Assembly (NCBI RefSeq): GCF_000169175.1
Contig: NZ_AAWS01000035.1
Coordinates: forward strand, 35,760-99,759
Direction: 5' to 3'
Source of the DNA: Microscilla marina ATCC 23134
Lineage (GTDB): Bacteria > Bacteroidota > Bacteroidia > Cytophagales > Microscillaceae
DNA: 64,000 bases
The notes under the pieces were generated by a model. It did not search any database and was not told the origin of the DNA. It worked only from the letters and a program-made list of their open reading frames with translations. Both the position numbers and the translations under genes were made by a program. Shown here piece after piece: positions 28,201 to 36,983 of the stretch; the first letter of the stretch is position 1; each line of letters opens with the position of its first letter.

Positions 28201-29931
28201 GGCACCCAGCCTTATACCATCCTGGTCAATGGGGCACCCTATGCCGAAACCGATTGGTTCCACTGGACTAGCAACCGTCAGATTGCCTTGCGGGGTTTGG
28301 CAGCAGCGAGTTATACCATTCAAGCGACTGATCATAAAGGTTGCCAGCAAACCTTGAGTTTTACCATTACTGAACCCGCCCAACTGGAAGCCAACATTAC
28401 GAGTATCACCACGGCTACCTGTGGTTTGCCCAACGGCAGCGCCACGGTGGTAGCGACCGGAGGGACAACGCCTTATAGTTACACCTGGAAAAAATACGAA
28501 GCAGCTTTGGGTACCTTAAAAACCTGGAGCACTTCGGCGAGCCTGACGAATGCCGAAGGGGGCGCCTATGAAATGATTGTAACCGATGCTTTGGGTTGTT
28601 CGGTGACCCAGGTGGTGCAGCTATCCAACGCTGATGCTGCCACGGTGACCAACCAAAACATTGCCCCGGTGAGTTGTGCCGAAGCCAAAGACGGTGTGGC
28701 TACTTTTAGCGTAGCTGGAGAGTTTCCGATTACTGTGAACTGGGTAAACAGCAGTGAAACCGGGCAGATTGCCTGGCAAGATGCGACTACCCTAAAGCTT
28801 AGTGGTCTAGCCAAGGGTTACCACGATTTCCAGACCCAGGACGCCAAGGGTTGTATCCGTTTCGAGCGGGTGCTCGTGCCCGGTCCCGAACCTTTGCTTA
28901 TTACCCGTCAAACGAGCCAAGACCCTACTTGTCATAATGGAACCAATGGGGCTCTGGCAATTGCCATCAGTGGAGGCACTGAACCTTACCAAATTGCCTG
29001 GGACCAGGGGCTGACTGCGGGAGCCACTTCTTTTGACAACCTCGGTGCGGGCACCTACACCGTAGTAGTGACCGATGCTCAGGGTTGTACTCGACAAGCA
29101 GGTTTTGTACTCCAAAACCCCCTGCCAATCAGCGTAGACCTGGGGATAGGCAGCACAGTATGCGCTGGACAAAGTGTGACTTTAAAACCGACCATTCCGG
29201 CGGGCAACACCATTGCTACCTACGCCTGGACTTCGGCGAGTGGGAATTTTAATAGCACCGCCAGCGAAGTGACCATAAACACCGCGGATACTTATTTCTT
29301 AACCGTGACCACCACCGCAGGTTGCAGTGGCAGCGGTGAGTACAAGCTGGCAAACTCGGCGAACGCTTTCGAGGCTGATTTTCTAATGCCTTCCGACGCA
29401 GTCGTAGGCGATACAGTAGTGCTGATAGAGATTTGCCGCCCGGCACCTACCACCCTATTTTGGGACATCGAGGGGCTCGATCAAGACGTGTTCTTGTTGG
29501 AAAGCACCGTGACCAATCCTAAGCAACATTTACTCGTTCCCAAAGAAGGAACCTATACGGTGCGTTTATATGCCTCGTTGGGGGGTTGTCAGGACGTGTT
29601 CGAACGCCAGGTAACGGTAGTCAAGCCCGAAGGGAAGCGTTTTGCCCAGGCTGGTAAGGCAAGCCAAAAGATCACCGCCCAGGTATCACCTAACCCAGTG
29701 ACTGGTGGCAAGGTAAACATTGGGGTCTCTTTGGCGCAAGCGGCCCCGGTATCGGTAGAGATTTTCAATATTTCGTCGGGCAACCGTTGGCGTTACAAGC
29801 AACCGATCAAAGGCAGTGGGAAAACCGATTACCATTGGTCGCTCCACATCCCCGAAATGACCCAAGGGGTGTATGTAGTGAGGGTGCAAACTCCTACCAG
29901 CCAGAAAATGTTGAAGGTGGTGGTGAAATAA
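25264..29931 (+). CDS. SprB-repeat surface protein with T9SS sorting tail
   Basis: A 1555-residue secreted protein. ATG 25264 gives the best signal peptide (MKFTITTFRHFIILFLL, cleavage after QAQ); ATG 25237 adds nine residues. The N-terminal 360 residues are an unrecognised domain with GAATW-like sequence (STDGGATWTDA). From about residue 375 to 1370 there are successive SprB-type repeats: Cys-x-G-x-x-x-G at the start, a GG-x-x-PY core and AG-x-Y-T-x-x-V-x-D-x-x-GC at the end. The last 80 residues form a type A T9SS sorting domain (VSPNPVTGGKVNI, GVYVVRVQTPTSQKMLKVVVK in pieces). In Flavobacterium, SprB is the mobile gliding adhesin; this shorter relative is likely an adhesin or other T9SS cargo on the cell surface. 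Confidence 0.9.
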   Translation: MKFTITTFRHFIILFLLSVGIQFVAQAQIAGNITVTNSGIGASESYTIVFNGENKLPGISKGHFYPDPLVQDGGCEYTAEVTTLSDYDAGVLHSQTIIPLNTNGCSNRGFAFRWIPQSMYVPTIPNNSVCSGSSFILSLPTKDEDRIDQYHWQQSTDGGATWTDAANTSGGTAYTTSPSLVVNAPKVASAQNMLYRARGFRYGKLVAPFGGALPVYIFSTPPDAYKDNLGNHIFYQDNTWRTKDIIPITIGGVLKGNIEVTHLVCRNEFKAKVAVKFNEDIAANYYYSLASGKVLPGQSPNSALNIPNPSQTSTFPDDAFGSPGDVLGAGEYTLMIEAVDRSQSPALRNCLERYFIRVKSPSPVTLVEQTTQRRNPSCIGAADGQIVLTAGGGAAAQSGTYKYTILKYRNGALVETRPNLSPGSHTFGGLDAANYHFEIRESGCGANTLVTLPNPGAITLSNPPTTVATSAVLAPIICEGGTGSIEVKFTQGNGSGTYTIEAYKDGASTAHATATGVTFASGGHTFTGLPAGSYTFALKHSCSSGGNYDITTPQTLTNLVPVAGTLASIPQTGSTHAISCKGGGDGRLGLKVTTGNAVAPNTAYTLVLKQEGAVVNAPTFMGFGTTSLTGVTVGDSVVFTGLAEGAYSVEISQNNCPQPAKVLGSVTLTAPETLTATITPVLRFATYHVTCADGEDGQIRVDNVTGGNGSYSIELNENGSKIATQTGVSALFTGLRPVNFQGGSINYSIRIVDSKTCEYISLPIQLQAPAVLTTTLTPERVTCKGESNGSIAATIGGGVKPYTIQWVDGTGTAITGEITLGATEGTATLDNRPAGAYTLRVKDSKGCHNFVTGGWYETATTIDEPAVAFAFETASFTVDSVSCHGGNDGRLSLAVAGGWGGYTYSKDGTNFQASAAFSGFAAGDHTLYARDGENCTISTIVTIKEPLPLALTQQQITHVSCHGGYNGEYIFEAKGGNDVGTQPYTILVNGAPYAETDWFHWTSNRQIALRGLAAASYTIQATDHKGCQQTLSFTITEPAQLEANITSITTATCGLPNGSATVVATGGTTPYSYTWKKYEAALGTLKTWSTSASLTNAEGGAYEMIVTDALGCSVTQVVQLSNADAATVTNQNIAPVSCAEAKDGVATFSVAGEFPITVNWVNSSETGQIAWQDATTLKLSGLAKGYHDFQTQDAKGCIRFERVLVPGPEPLLITRQTSQDPTCHNGTNGALAIAISGGTEPYQIAWDQGLTAGATSFDNLGAGTYTVVVTDAQGCTRQAGFVLQNPLPISVDLGIGSTVCAGQSVTLKPTIPAGNTIATYAWTSASGNFNSTASEVTINTADTYFLTVTTTAGCSGSGEYKLANSANAFEADFLMPSDAVVGDTVVLIEICRPAPTTLFWDIEGLDQDVFLLESTVTNPKQHLLVPKEGTYTVRLYASLGGCQDVFERQVTVVKPEGKRFAQAGKASQKITAQVSPNPVTGGKVNIGVSLAQAAPVSVEIFNISSGNRWRYKQPIKGSGKTDYHWSLHIPEMTQGVYVVRVQTPTSQKMLKVVVK

Positions 29932-30062
29932 ATAAGAATGAATGCTTTTGGCGAACGGTTTGAGGGTTAACAAATCCTTCGCCAAAGGATGAGCCCCAAA
30001 CAAGCTCTCAGCATTATCAAGCGAACTATTTACTTGAAATATCAAATACTTGATCAAGAGTT

Positions 30063-33000
30063 ATGAAAATACAAATCCTACAGAAAAACAAAGGGCAATC
30101 GTTTCCCTTAAGTGTACTTGTCTTTTTGTTCAGCATCTTTTTGTCGATGGTGACTTGGGCAAATGATACTTTGCGGACTGACACCACTATAGTGCTCAAG
30201 CCCTCCCACATTGTCAGTGGCAAAACACCTGCTTTGGTAAAGCCACCCCCGCTCCCCAAAAACTACCAATTGGGCAGTACCCGCTCTTTTGCCGGGCTCA
30301 ATGGCTTGCAAGCCTTGCCGATAGAAAGTGTAGACATGCACGCCTTATATCAGCAACGGCTTCAACGACCGATGACCGATTCGGTGCGCAAAATAGTGAA
30401 CAAAATAGAAGCTGATCTTAAGAAGGTGACTGAAGAGAATTTGTTTGTCAAAACCATTACCAGCGGCGAACTCGTGAAGCTTAACCTTCCACAGGGTGTC
30501 ACAAGAGAAATTGGTGGTAAAGAATATACCCTGGTGCTACATGGGGTTCATTTTCGCAAAGGCGATGGCTATATCCAGGTATCGATGAAGTTGCCCATAC
30601 CCGAAAGCAAAGACAGTCAGGGAAAAGATCGTGCGCTCTATTTTTGGGGGCAGGTAGGCTTTACCCAGGGTGGTGCTTTCCAGCAGGGACGCATTGGCTT
30701 ATTGGTAGACTTTCCGATGAAGTTTGGCGACAATATTCTCACTTTTGAGAATTCAACTTTGGGAGCCCAAAACCCCGATGGCACCTTTGTTACCTTCGAT
30801 TGCAATGGTTTCAAGAATATGGGGGTAAAAGGGCAATTGGAGTTTTCTCGGAATGTATTGGTGCCCGAAACCGCCGCTGGCAAACGAGATCCCGACACCA
30901 ACAACAGGGTCAAAGGAAGTTTCAACGCTGTAGTAGGGGGTTGGAACGATATTTTGCTGGAGATAGACCTACCCCAACGTTTTCAGGCGGCTCGTTTGCC
31001 CCGCTTTGGTTTTGTGGTAAAACAAGCAGTACTCGACCTCAGCGATGAACGCAACGCCGCCGGACAACAGTTTCCGGCGGGGTACGCTGAAAGCTACCTG
31101 CCCGACGGCAACAGCCCCCTTTGGCGAGGCTTGTCTATCAAAGAGTTTAGGTTATACCTACCCCCCGAATTTAAAAAGACCGACAACAACCAGGCTTCCT
31201 CTGCTGGTTTGTATATAGTTGCCCAAAATGCCCTCATCGACAAACAAGGTTTTACTGGAGAAATAAGCGGTACCAACATCATTGCTAAAGGGCAGGGTAA
31301 AATGGGCAAGTGGCCTTTTTCGGTAGAACAGTTCTATGTGAAAATGGAAGCCACCCAATTGCGAGCCGCCCACTTTGGAGGCAAAGTTCGCTTGCCCATT
31401 AGCAAAGACGACCCAAGTGCTTACCTTGGTTACACGGTCATTATCAACCCCGATGCAGGAGACTATGTAGCACAAGTACGCTATAACAAAAACATGAAAC
31501 TTGGCTTGTGGGTAGCGCAAATGGAAGTATTGCCTTCTTCGTCGCTGGAGTTAGGTGTGCAAAATGGTGAGTTTCTGGCGCGCGCCACCCTCAACGGTAA
31601 ATTTACTGACATTGGAGGAAAAAAATTCAGCAAGACCCTGCAAATGAAAGACATAGATTTTGAACGTATGGTTATTCAAACCCAGGCGCCTTACCTGAGC
31701 GTAGGGGCTATGTCGTTGGGGAGTATAGGCAAAACTCAAAAGCTGGGCGGTTTTACTTTTACTTTAGAAAAAATTGGCTTTATCGAAGGCGAAGCCGAAC
31801 GCCTGGGGCAAACTGGTTTGCAGGTAGGGGGCAAAGTAAATTTCGTGCAAGGAAAAAATGGTTTTGGTGCAGAAGCCTACGGGACTATTTATGGACGTTT
31901 AGAGGATACCCCTTTGGGTTTCCAAGTCCCTGTATTTGAAGACGTAGAACTCAACAAAATTGGCATTGATATAGACATGGGGGCTTTCCGGCTTGCCGGG
32001 CGACTTCAGTTTTATAAAAATAACGACCTCTATGGTCGAGGTTTTCGGGGTGATATTCAGGCAGCCTTCGGCAAATCAAAAATGCGCATTAACGTCAAAG
32101 CTTCGGCTATGTTTGGCAATGTAGGCGGTTTTAACTATTGGTTTGCCGATGCCCTGGCTACCTTTACCCCTGGTATTCCGCTCGTCGCCAATGGCATTCA
32201 ATTGGGAGGCTTCGGTGGGGGAGCTTATTACCATATGAAACGTGCCATCAACTCTAACTTTAGCAACCAATTGGGGGCAACCCGTTCGGGCATTAGCTAC
32301 GAACCTGACAAAGCCACTTTTTTGGGCATCAAAGCAAGTGTGATGCTTATGGGACCCAATCCTAGTACTTATAATGGCGAAGCAGGTTTTGAGATTGCCT
32401 TTAACCGTAATGGAGGGTTGCGTAAAATTGGTTTTGATGCAAGGCTGGACGTTGCTACCCCTACCATCGAGGTAGATATAGGGGTAATGAAAAAGATGAC
32501 TGCCGAAATTACTAAAATGGAGCAAGCAGCCAACAAAGCTTCTGGTGGTTTGTTGTCAAAACTCACCAGCAAAAGTAAAGGGGGTGCTCAACCCAGCTAC
32601 AGTGCATCTGGCAATGGCGCTATCAGGGCGGTAGCACGCATTGATTTCGATATCCCCAACAGTACTTTACACGCCAATCTGAGTGTAGATATCAATGTGG
32701 CAGGTGGAGCAATTAAGGGAGGAGGAGAGGCTGTTTTTCACTTTGCCCCCGATACCTGGTATGTACACATTGGTACCCCCGAGCGTCGTATTGGAGTAAA
32801 TATCATGGGAGTAATTCAAACCGGAGCTTATTTTATGGTAGGCGACCACATTCCCGAAATGCCTGCCCCACCCGAAAACGTAATCCGTATTTTGGGTTTG
32901 CAAAGCGAATACAACACCCAAAGAGACGATGCCGCTATGTTGGCGGGCAAAGGTTTTTCTTTCGGGGCGAACTTTAGCATGGACACAGGCAATATGAGCT

Positions 33001-34820
33001 TTCTGATGTTTTATGCCCGTTTTGCTGCCGGGTTGGGGTTTGATGTGATGCTTAAAAAATATGGAGATGGGGTCAGTTGTAAAGGACGCCCCGGAGGAGT
33101 GGGAATCAATAATTGGTACGCGCAAGGGCAGGTATATGGCTTTTTTGAGGGAGAAATTGGCATCAGGGTAAACTTACCTTTCAAAAAGGGTAACTTCCCT
33201 ATCATTCAGGGAGAGCTTGCCGCACTGATGCAGGCGCAGTTGCCCAACCCAGTATGGATCAGGGGAATTGTAGGAGGGCGATTCAGCATTTTGGGAGGAT
33301 TGATCAAAGGTAGCTGTAAGTTTGAGCTTGAAATAGGCAAAAAGTGTGAATTAGTAGGTGGTAGTGCCCTCGATGGTGTCGAGATTATAAGCGATGTAAG
33401 CCCCGCAGCAGGTACTCCCGAAGTGGGTGTATTCACCTCCCCTCAGGCTACCTTCAACCTGGCCGTAAACAAAACTTTTGAACTCAAAGACCCGGTCGCA
33501 GATAAGCTGAAACGATTCCGGGTCAAGCTCGATTATTTTAAAGTAACTGCGCGCACTACTGGGCAGGCGATTGAGGGCAAAATAGAGTGGAACGAAGACC
33601 ACACCGCGTTGTCTTTTGTACCCAAAGATATTTTACCTTCCGAAAAGGTAATGAATGCCGAAGTACAGGTAAGCTTTGAAGAGGGCACCGGAGGTGTTTG
33701 GAAACCAGTAGCGGGGGTAGTAGAAAAGAAAAGCATGGAGTTTAAAACGGGCAAAGCCCCTGACCACATTACCCGCCAAAACATTGCCTATAGCTACCCA
33801 GTGATCCAGCAGTTAAACTTTCATGTAGGAGAAACCAGCCAGGGCTATATTCAGCTCAAACAAGGGCGCCCCGATTTGCTGGCAGACGAAAAAACCCAAA
33901 GTTTATTCGACCAAAAGTTGCGTTTTGTGGCAGCCAATAACCCCAAGGTTTTCAAAGAACTACCTTTTGTATATGACCGGGCAAATGTTCGGATTAACTT
34001 TGCTATTCCACAAGACCTGAGTAAAGAAGTAGTATATCACTGGCAAATTGTAAATATACCCAAAGGCAAAGCCGCCAGAGTAGATGAAAATGTAACCAAC
34101 GTAGTAAAGAAAAACAACTCGGCCAATGTATCGGTGACCTCGAAAAAACTGGAAGGGAGTCGTTCGGTACTTAAGGAGAAAAACATCTTTAATGCTCCGG
34201 TACGTACGAGTGCCTATGCTACTTTTGCCGATAAGTTCAACGCCTTGACCCGTACATCGGGCTGGAGCTGGCCAATTGCTACCAGTGTACACGTGTTAGG
34301 GGCTACTTATACGGGTAAAGAAACTTTTGACCTTTTTGAGATTGCTGGAGAAGGAGGCAAACCAGCACTTGTTGAGCTGGAAGCGTTGATTGCCAACACG
34401 CCTTGGTATCAAAACGTGATCAATCCCTTGATTTATCAAAACTTATCAAGGGTGGGGCTGGAACGCAGCGTGAAGCCCTTTGGTATACCGCCGTTCAAGG
34501 CGATGTTTATCAATCAGAAAAACTGGCAAACCGTACTTTCTGAAGAAACATTGCAGGCAACCAAACCCGCGCATTACCGGGGAGCATTCATTTTTAATAT
34601 ACCCTCGGTGGTGCAACGCGATTATATGGACTTAGTATACAAAGCTGCTGCGCTTAAGCTGACCACTTCGGCACCGTGGATTGACCGTATACTCACTACG
34701 CCTTTTCCGAGCATCAGTACTGGAAGCTACGAAGCAGTCATTCGTTATCGTTTGCCCGGTAGCAATCGGGTTACCTTTGAGCGCAAGTTTACCATTATTA
34801 ACCCAGGTATTAAAGATTAA
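30063..34820 (+). CDS. Very large secreted β-rich protein, unknown function
   Basis: A 1585-residue protein with a signal peptide (residues about 14-35, ending MVTWAND). I do not recognise a full-length family. The middle (about 180-1100) is Gly- and aromatic-rich with alternating strands (GGFGGGAYYHMK, GFDARLDVATPTIEVDIGV), which suggests long β structure of outer-membrane or extracellular type. Residues about 1120-1230 look like an Ig-like Big_5/SbsA module (VFTSPQATFNLAVNKTFEL). There is no T9SS tail. It starts 131 bp after the SprB-repeat gene on the same strand and is followed by a terminator, so both may form a transcription unit. It might help assemble or anchor the adhesin; this is only positional inference. 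Confidence 0.7.
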   Translation: MKIQILQKNKGQSFPLSVLVFLFSIFLSMVTWANDTLRTDTTIVLKPSHIVSGKTPALVKPPPLPKNYQLGSTRSFAGLNGLQALPIESVDMHALYQQRLQRPMTDSVRKIVNKIEADLKKVTEENLFVKTITSGELVKLNLPQGVTREIGGKEYTLVLHGVHFRKGDGYIQVSMKLPIPESKDSQGKDRALYFWGQVGFTQGGAFQQGRIGLLVDFPMKFGDNILTFENSTLGAQNPDGTFVTFDCNGFKNMGVKGQLEFSRNVLVPETAAGKRDPDTNNRVKGSFNAVVGGWNDILLEIDLPQRFQAARLPRFGFVVKQAVLDLSDERNAAGQQFPAGYAESYLPDGNSPLWRGLSIKEFRLYLPPEFKKTDNNQASSAGLYIVAQNALIDKQGFTGEISGTNIIAKGQGKMGKWPFSVEQFYVKMEATQLRAAHFGGKVRLPISKDDPSAYLGYTVIINPDAGDYVAQVRYNKNMKLGLWVAQMEVLPSSSLELGVQNGEFLARATLNGKFTDIGGKKFSKTLQMKDIDFERMVIQTQAPYLSVGAMSLGSIGKTQKLGGFTFTLEKIGFIEGEAERLGQTGLQVGGKVNFVQGKNGFGAEAYGTIYGRLEDTPLGFQVPVFEDVELNKIGIDIDMGAFRLAGRLQFYKNNDLYGRGFRGDIQAAFGKSKMRINVKASAMFGNVGGFNYWFADALATFTPGIPLVANGIQLGGFGGGAYYHMKRAINSNFSNQLGATRSGISYEPDKATFLGIKASVMLMGPNPSTYNGEAGFEIAFNRNGGLRKIGFDARLDVATPTIEVDIGVMKKMTAEITKMEQAANKASGGLLSKLTSKSKGGAQPSYSASGNGAIRAVARIDFDIPNSTLHANLSVDINVAGGAIKGGGEAVFHFAPDTWYVHIGTPERRIGVNIMGVIQTGAYFMVGDHIPEMPAPPENVIRILGLQSEYNTQRDDAAMLAGKGFSFGANFSMDTGNMSFLMFYARFAAGLGFDVMLKKYGDGVSCKGRPGGVGINNWYAQGQVYGFFEGEIGIRVNLPFKKGNFPIIQGELAALMQAQLPNPVWIRGIVGGRFSILGGLIKGSCKFELEIGKKCELVGGSALDGVEIISDVSPAAGTPEVGVFTSPQATFNLAVNKTFELKDPVADKLKRFRVKLDYFKVTARTTGQAIEGKIEWNEDHTALSFVPKDILPSEKVMNAEVQVSFEEGTGGVWKPVAGVVEKKSMEFKTGKAPDHITRQNIAYSYPVIQQLNFHVGETSQGYIQLKQGRPDLLADEKTQSLFDQKLRFVAANNPKVFKELPFVYDRANVRINFAIPQDLSKEVVYHWQIVNIPKGKAARVDENVTNVVKKNNSANVSVTSKKLEGSRSVLKEKNIFNAPVRTSAYATFADKFNALTRTSGWSWPIATSVHVLGATYTGKETFDLFEIAGEGGKPALVELEALIANTPWYQNVINPLIYQNLSRVGLERSVKPFGIPPFKAMFINQKNWQTVLSEETLQATKPAHYRGAFIFNIPSVVQRDYMDLVYKAAALKLTTSAPWIDRILTTPFPSISTGSYEAVIRYRLPGSNRVTFERKFTIINPGIKD

Positions 34821-34895
34821 TTGGACTGGCGGGTTATACTGCTAAAATATAGGGGCTGTCTCATCAGGGATTTTATGAGATTATTCTTCTATCTC

Positions 34896-34938
34896 TACCT
34901 GCCAGGTTTTTGAAGCTTGGCAGGTATAATTTTTTTTC
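34896..34938 (+). terminator. Terminator after 1585-residue protein gene
   Basis: A perfect 9-bp stem, TACCTGCCA (34896-34904) with TGGCAGGTA (34918-34926), is followed by TAAT and a run of T. It lies 75 bp after the stop codon. Confidence 0.8.
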
Positions 34939-34949
34939 AGGTGGTGGAG

Positions 34950-35820
34950 GTATAGCAGGAAACGGAAATGCTTTTATGTCTTTTGCTAATACCTTAGGGA
35001 ACGCTCCTTTTGTTGCTTTGACAACTGCTTTGGCAAAAGTCCAAGTTTTTTTCTTAATCCTTATTATTTATTTGTTCCCCCCGTTTGCCGGGAGGACACA
35101 GAGAAAGTCCAAGTTTTCTTGCCGTTCCAAGGCAGGAGGAACTTCTTTGTGTAAAACAGCTGCTTTGGCAAAAGACCAAGTATTTTCTTACTTCTGGTGG
35201 CTTAGGAGCTCCCTCCATTCGTTGTGAGGACATGTTAAAAGCACAAGTGTTTTTCTCATCCTTTGTTCTTCTATTCATCGACTATTTCGTCGTTGAGAAA
35301 AAGCCATTGAGGGTTCAATGATTCAATCAAGGCAAGCTTCTTGGAGAATTTCCAGCCCTTGATTTGCTTTTCGCGGTCAATGGCGTGGTTTACGTATTGA
35401 AACCGTTCCCAGTAGACTAAATAGTAGCAACTGTTCTCCCCTGCAAAACTTCCTTTTTTTCCTCGATTGCGGTAATGTTCATCCAGTCGCCTTTCCAAAT
35501 CGTTGGTTATACCTTTGTAAATGGTTTGTCTTTGGGCATTGGTGATGATGTATATAAAATAGTTATGTTGCCGCATTTTTTCTTGTGCTTAGTGGTGTTT
35601 TATTTTGCCGGGTTTTTTAGGTGTTTCCGAGGTGCTAGGAACCTCTTTGTTGTTTGCTTATCTTTGTAAAACAACTAAACTGCTTTAGCAAAAGTCCAGG
35701 TTGTTTGAGTTTGTCAGGAAGACAGGTTAACAGTACAAGTTTTTTCTTAATCCTTGTGGTTTAGGTGCTCCCTCCATTCGTTGTGAGGACATGTTAAAAG
35801 CACAAGTTTTATTTGGACAT
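34950..35820. repeat. Degenerate direct repeats around GIY-YIG gene
   Basis: A 47-bp unit containing CTCCCTCCATTCGTTGTGAG occurs at about 35202-35250 and 35762-35810 with one or two differences. A second unit, GCTTTGGCAAAAGTCCAAGT, occurs near 35030, 35161 and 35681 with small changes, each time followed by T-rich sequence. A third, around AGGAACTTCTTTGT, appears at about 35130 and 35640. Together the sequences on the two sides of the GIY-YIG gene look like diverged copies of one block. Apart from that gene no coding potential is seen here. Confidence 0.75.
35271..35576 (-). CDS. GIY-YIG domain endonuclease, short family
   Basis: A 101-residue protein consisting of a single GIY-YIG nuclease domain. 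The YFIYIITN segment supplies the first motif and TIYKGITNDLERRLDEH the second (the YKG form with the catalytic Arg), followed by YYLVYWERF and the conserved helix AIDREKQIKGWKFSKKLALIE. This small family is widespread and multicopy in Bacteroidota; its biological task is not settled, with DNA repair or selfish behaviour suggested. It lies between diverged direct repeats and opposite to the large secreted-protein genes, so it may have arrived with the repeat block. Confidence 0.9.
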   Translation of the reverse strand: MRQHNYFIYIITNAQRQTIYKGITNDLERRLDEHYRNRGKKGSFAGENSCYYLVYWERFQYVNHAIDREKQIKGWKFSKKLALIESLNPQWLFLNDEIVDE

Positions 35821-35822
35821 AA

Positions 35823-35862
35823 AAAAACGTTGAGCATTTCGACAATACCCAACGTTTTTATT
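35823..35862 (-). terminator. Bidirectional terminator
   Basis: AAAAACGTTG (35823-35832) pairs perfectly with CAACGTTTTT (35850-35859), with A and T runs on both sides. It lies 33 bp beyond the 3' end of the minus-strand gene at 35896 and can also stop transcription coming from the left. Confidence 0.8.
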
Positions 35863-35895
35863 TCTTAAAATAATGGCAGAAAGCATACAGTGCTA

Positions 35896-36447
35896 CTATA
35901 CCCACAAAATACTGTAAATGCTCGACTCGGCACCAATCAAACGATGCGGCAAGTTGCTGTCTAGCTGTACATTGATCAGCGAAGCATCACTCGGTTTAAA
36001 GCCACGGCTTAGTCCGGTAAGAATGCCCCGATCGAGGTAACAGGGATAAGGGTTTTTGCATTCTACTCTGGCCTCTTTCTTACGTCGGTCAAAGCTCAAC
36101 AAGCGGTAGTACCCACTTTGCCCCTCACGGTGACTCTGCTGTAGTACTACATCAAGGTGGTTGAGGGCTGCTTCCAGGGTTCTTATTTCTTCGGGAAAAC
36201 TCAACGATTCAAACATTGCCTTGCCCATCTCAAACAAGAGGTGGGGGCCTAAGTTTTGGGCTACTTCTTTATAGCTATTTAAAAACTTTTGCTGGGCAAA
36301 CCAATCACTGGTTTGTATGTTTTTGATGCCATTGCGGGCGAAAATATTTCTTACTTTTTGCTCTTGCTGAGGAATTGCTGCTATGATGGAGGAAATGAGA
36401 TTGGTAGATACCTCTACCTTTGGGGAAAATGCTATATACTGCGCCAT
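35896..36447 (-). CDS. Orphan 183-residue protein, V4R-like
   Basis: A soluble protein without signal peptide. I cannot assign it firmly. The second half (GYYRLLSFDRRKKEARVECKN in part, then NPYPCYLDRGILTGLSRGF and a final IYSILWV) follows the layout of 4-vinyl-reductase/V4R or heme-NO-binding-like small-molecule domains, in which a Gly-Tyr strand, a CxNPYPC turn and a terminal Y-x-I-x-W strand occur. The Cys residues that V4R proteins often carry near the end are missing. It is transcribed alone, with the terminator at 35823-35862. It could be a sensor of small hydrophobic molecules, but that is a guess. Confidence 0.55.
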   Translation of the reverse strand: MAQYIAFSPKVEVSTNLISSIIAAIPQQEQKVRNIFARNGIKNIQTSDWFAQQKFLNSYKEVAQNLGPHLLFEMGKAMFESLSFPEEIRTLEAALNHLDVVLQQSHREGQSGYYRLLSFDRRKKEARVECKNPYPCYLDRGILTGLSRGFKPSDASLINVQLDSNLPHRLIGAESSIYSILWV

Positions 36448-36810
36448 AATTTATCAAAATTTTAACATCTGTAAGCCTATACGTTGGGTGTTTGGCATAG
36501 AAAAAAACATCGTACAATAATACTCAGAGGCAAATTTTATACCTTTATAGATAAAATCCTAGAATTAGTTGGATAATCACAGGTAAGGCTTGCATCTATT
36601 TGTCTAAAAAACCATCTTAGGTAAGGTTTGTCTAAAAAACAAGTTTTTTATTGATGGATATAAGAAAAAAAGTGTTGGGTGCCATAAAAGCCGATTAAAT
36701 AAAAATAATACATTCAAGAGTGTGGGATTTATTGGATAGATATAACAAACATACAATCAAAACCTTACAAAAATAAGGTATAAAATAGAATTACACAAAA
36801 ACACTATTCT
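36448..36810. other. AT-rich intergenic region
   Basis: Nothing coding was recognised. A partial direct repeat (GGTAAGG followed by TTGTCTAAAAAAC) occurs at about 36580-36615 and 36617-36645. The sequence is strongly AT-rich near 36,780, which may be a promoter for the tiny ORF at 36811. Confidence 0.35.
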
Positions 36811-36888
36811 ATGCCAGCAAGTTACAGCTTGGTAAAAGGTAGCCGTTCTACCAGTGAACAGGTAAGAGCAGTTGAAACAAAAAGTTGA
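36811..36888 (+). CDS. 25-residue ORF or small RNA with terminator
   Basis: An ATG opens a 25-codon frame (MPASYSLVKGSRSTSEQVRA, then five more residues and TGA). Ten bases further a terminator hairpin begins at 36899, and AT-rich promoter-like sequence (TATAAAATAGAATT) lies 18-30 bases upstream. The ORF may encode a small peptide, or the unit may be a non-coding RNA. No homology is known to me. Confidence 0.3.
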   Translation: MPASYSLVKGSRSTSEQVRAVETKS

Positions 36889-36898
36889 TGTGTAAGTA

Positions 36899-36927
36899 AA
36901 CCAGCCAAACATTATGTTTGACTGGTT
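36899..36927 (+). terminator. Hairpin terminator after tiny ORF
   Basis: AACCAGCCAAACA (36899-36911) pairs with TGTTTGACTGGTT (36915-36927), 12 of 13 bases, around a 3-nt loop. The following sequence is only moderately T-rich. It also lies between convergent units (tiny ORF and tsaD). Confidence 0.6.
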
Positions 36928-36983
36928 GTATGTTTCTAAAGGCTTGAAAAACTACTATTGAGAGGGGGAAATGTGGCTTTTTA

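Noticed and set aside
34910..35321. Overlapping frames in all directions near the GIY-YIG gene
   Set aside because: They are translations of the direct-repeat block and differ between repeat copies.
35896..36447. Heme-NO-binding regulator
   Set aside because: Fold pattern is suggestive, but the characteristic heme-ligating His cannot be located; kept as V4R-like unknown.
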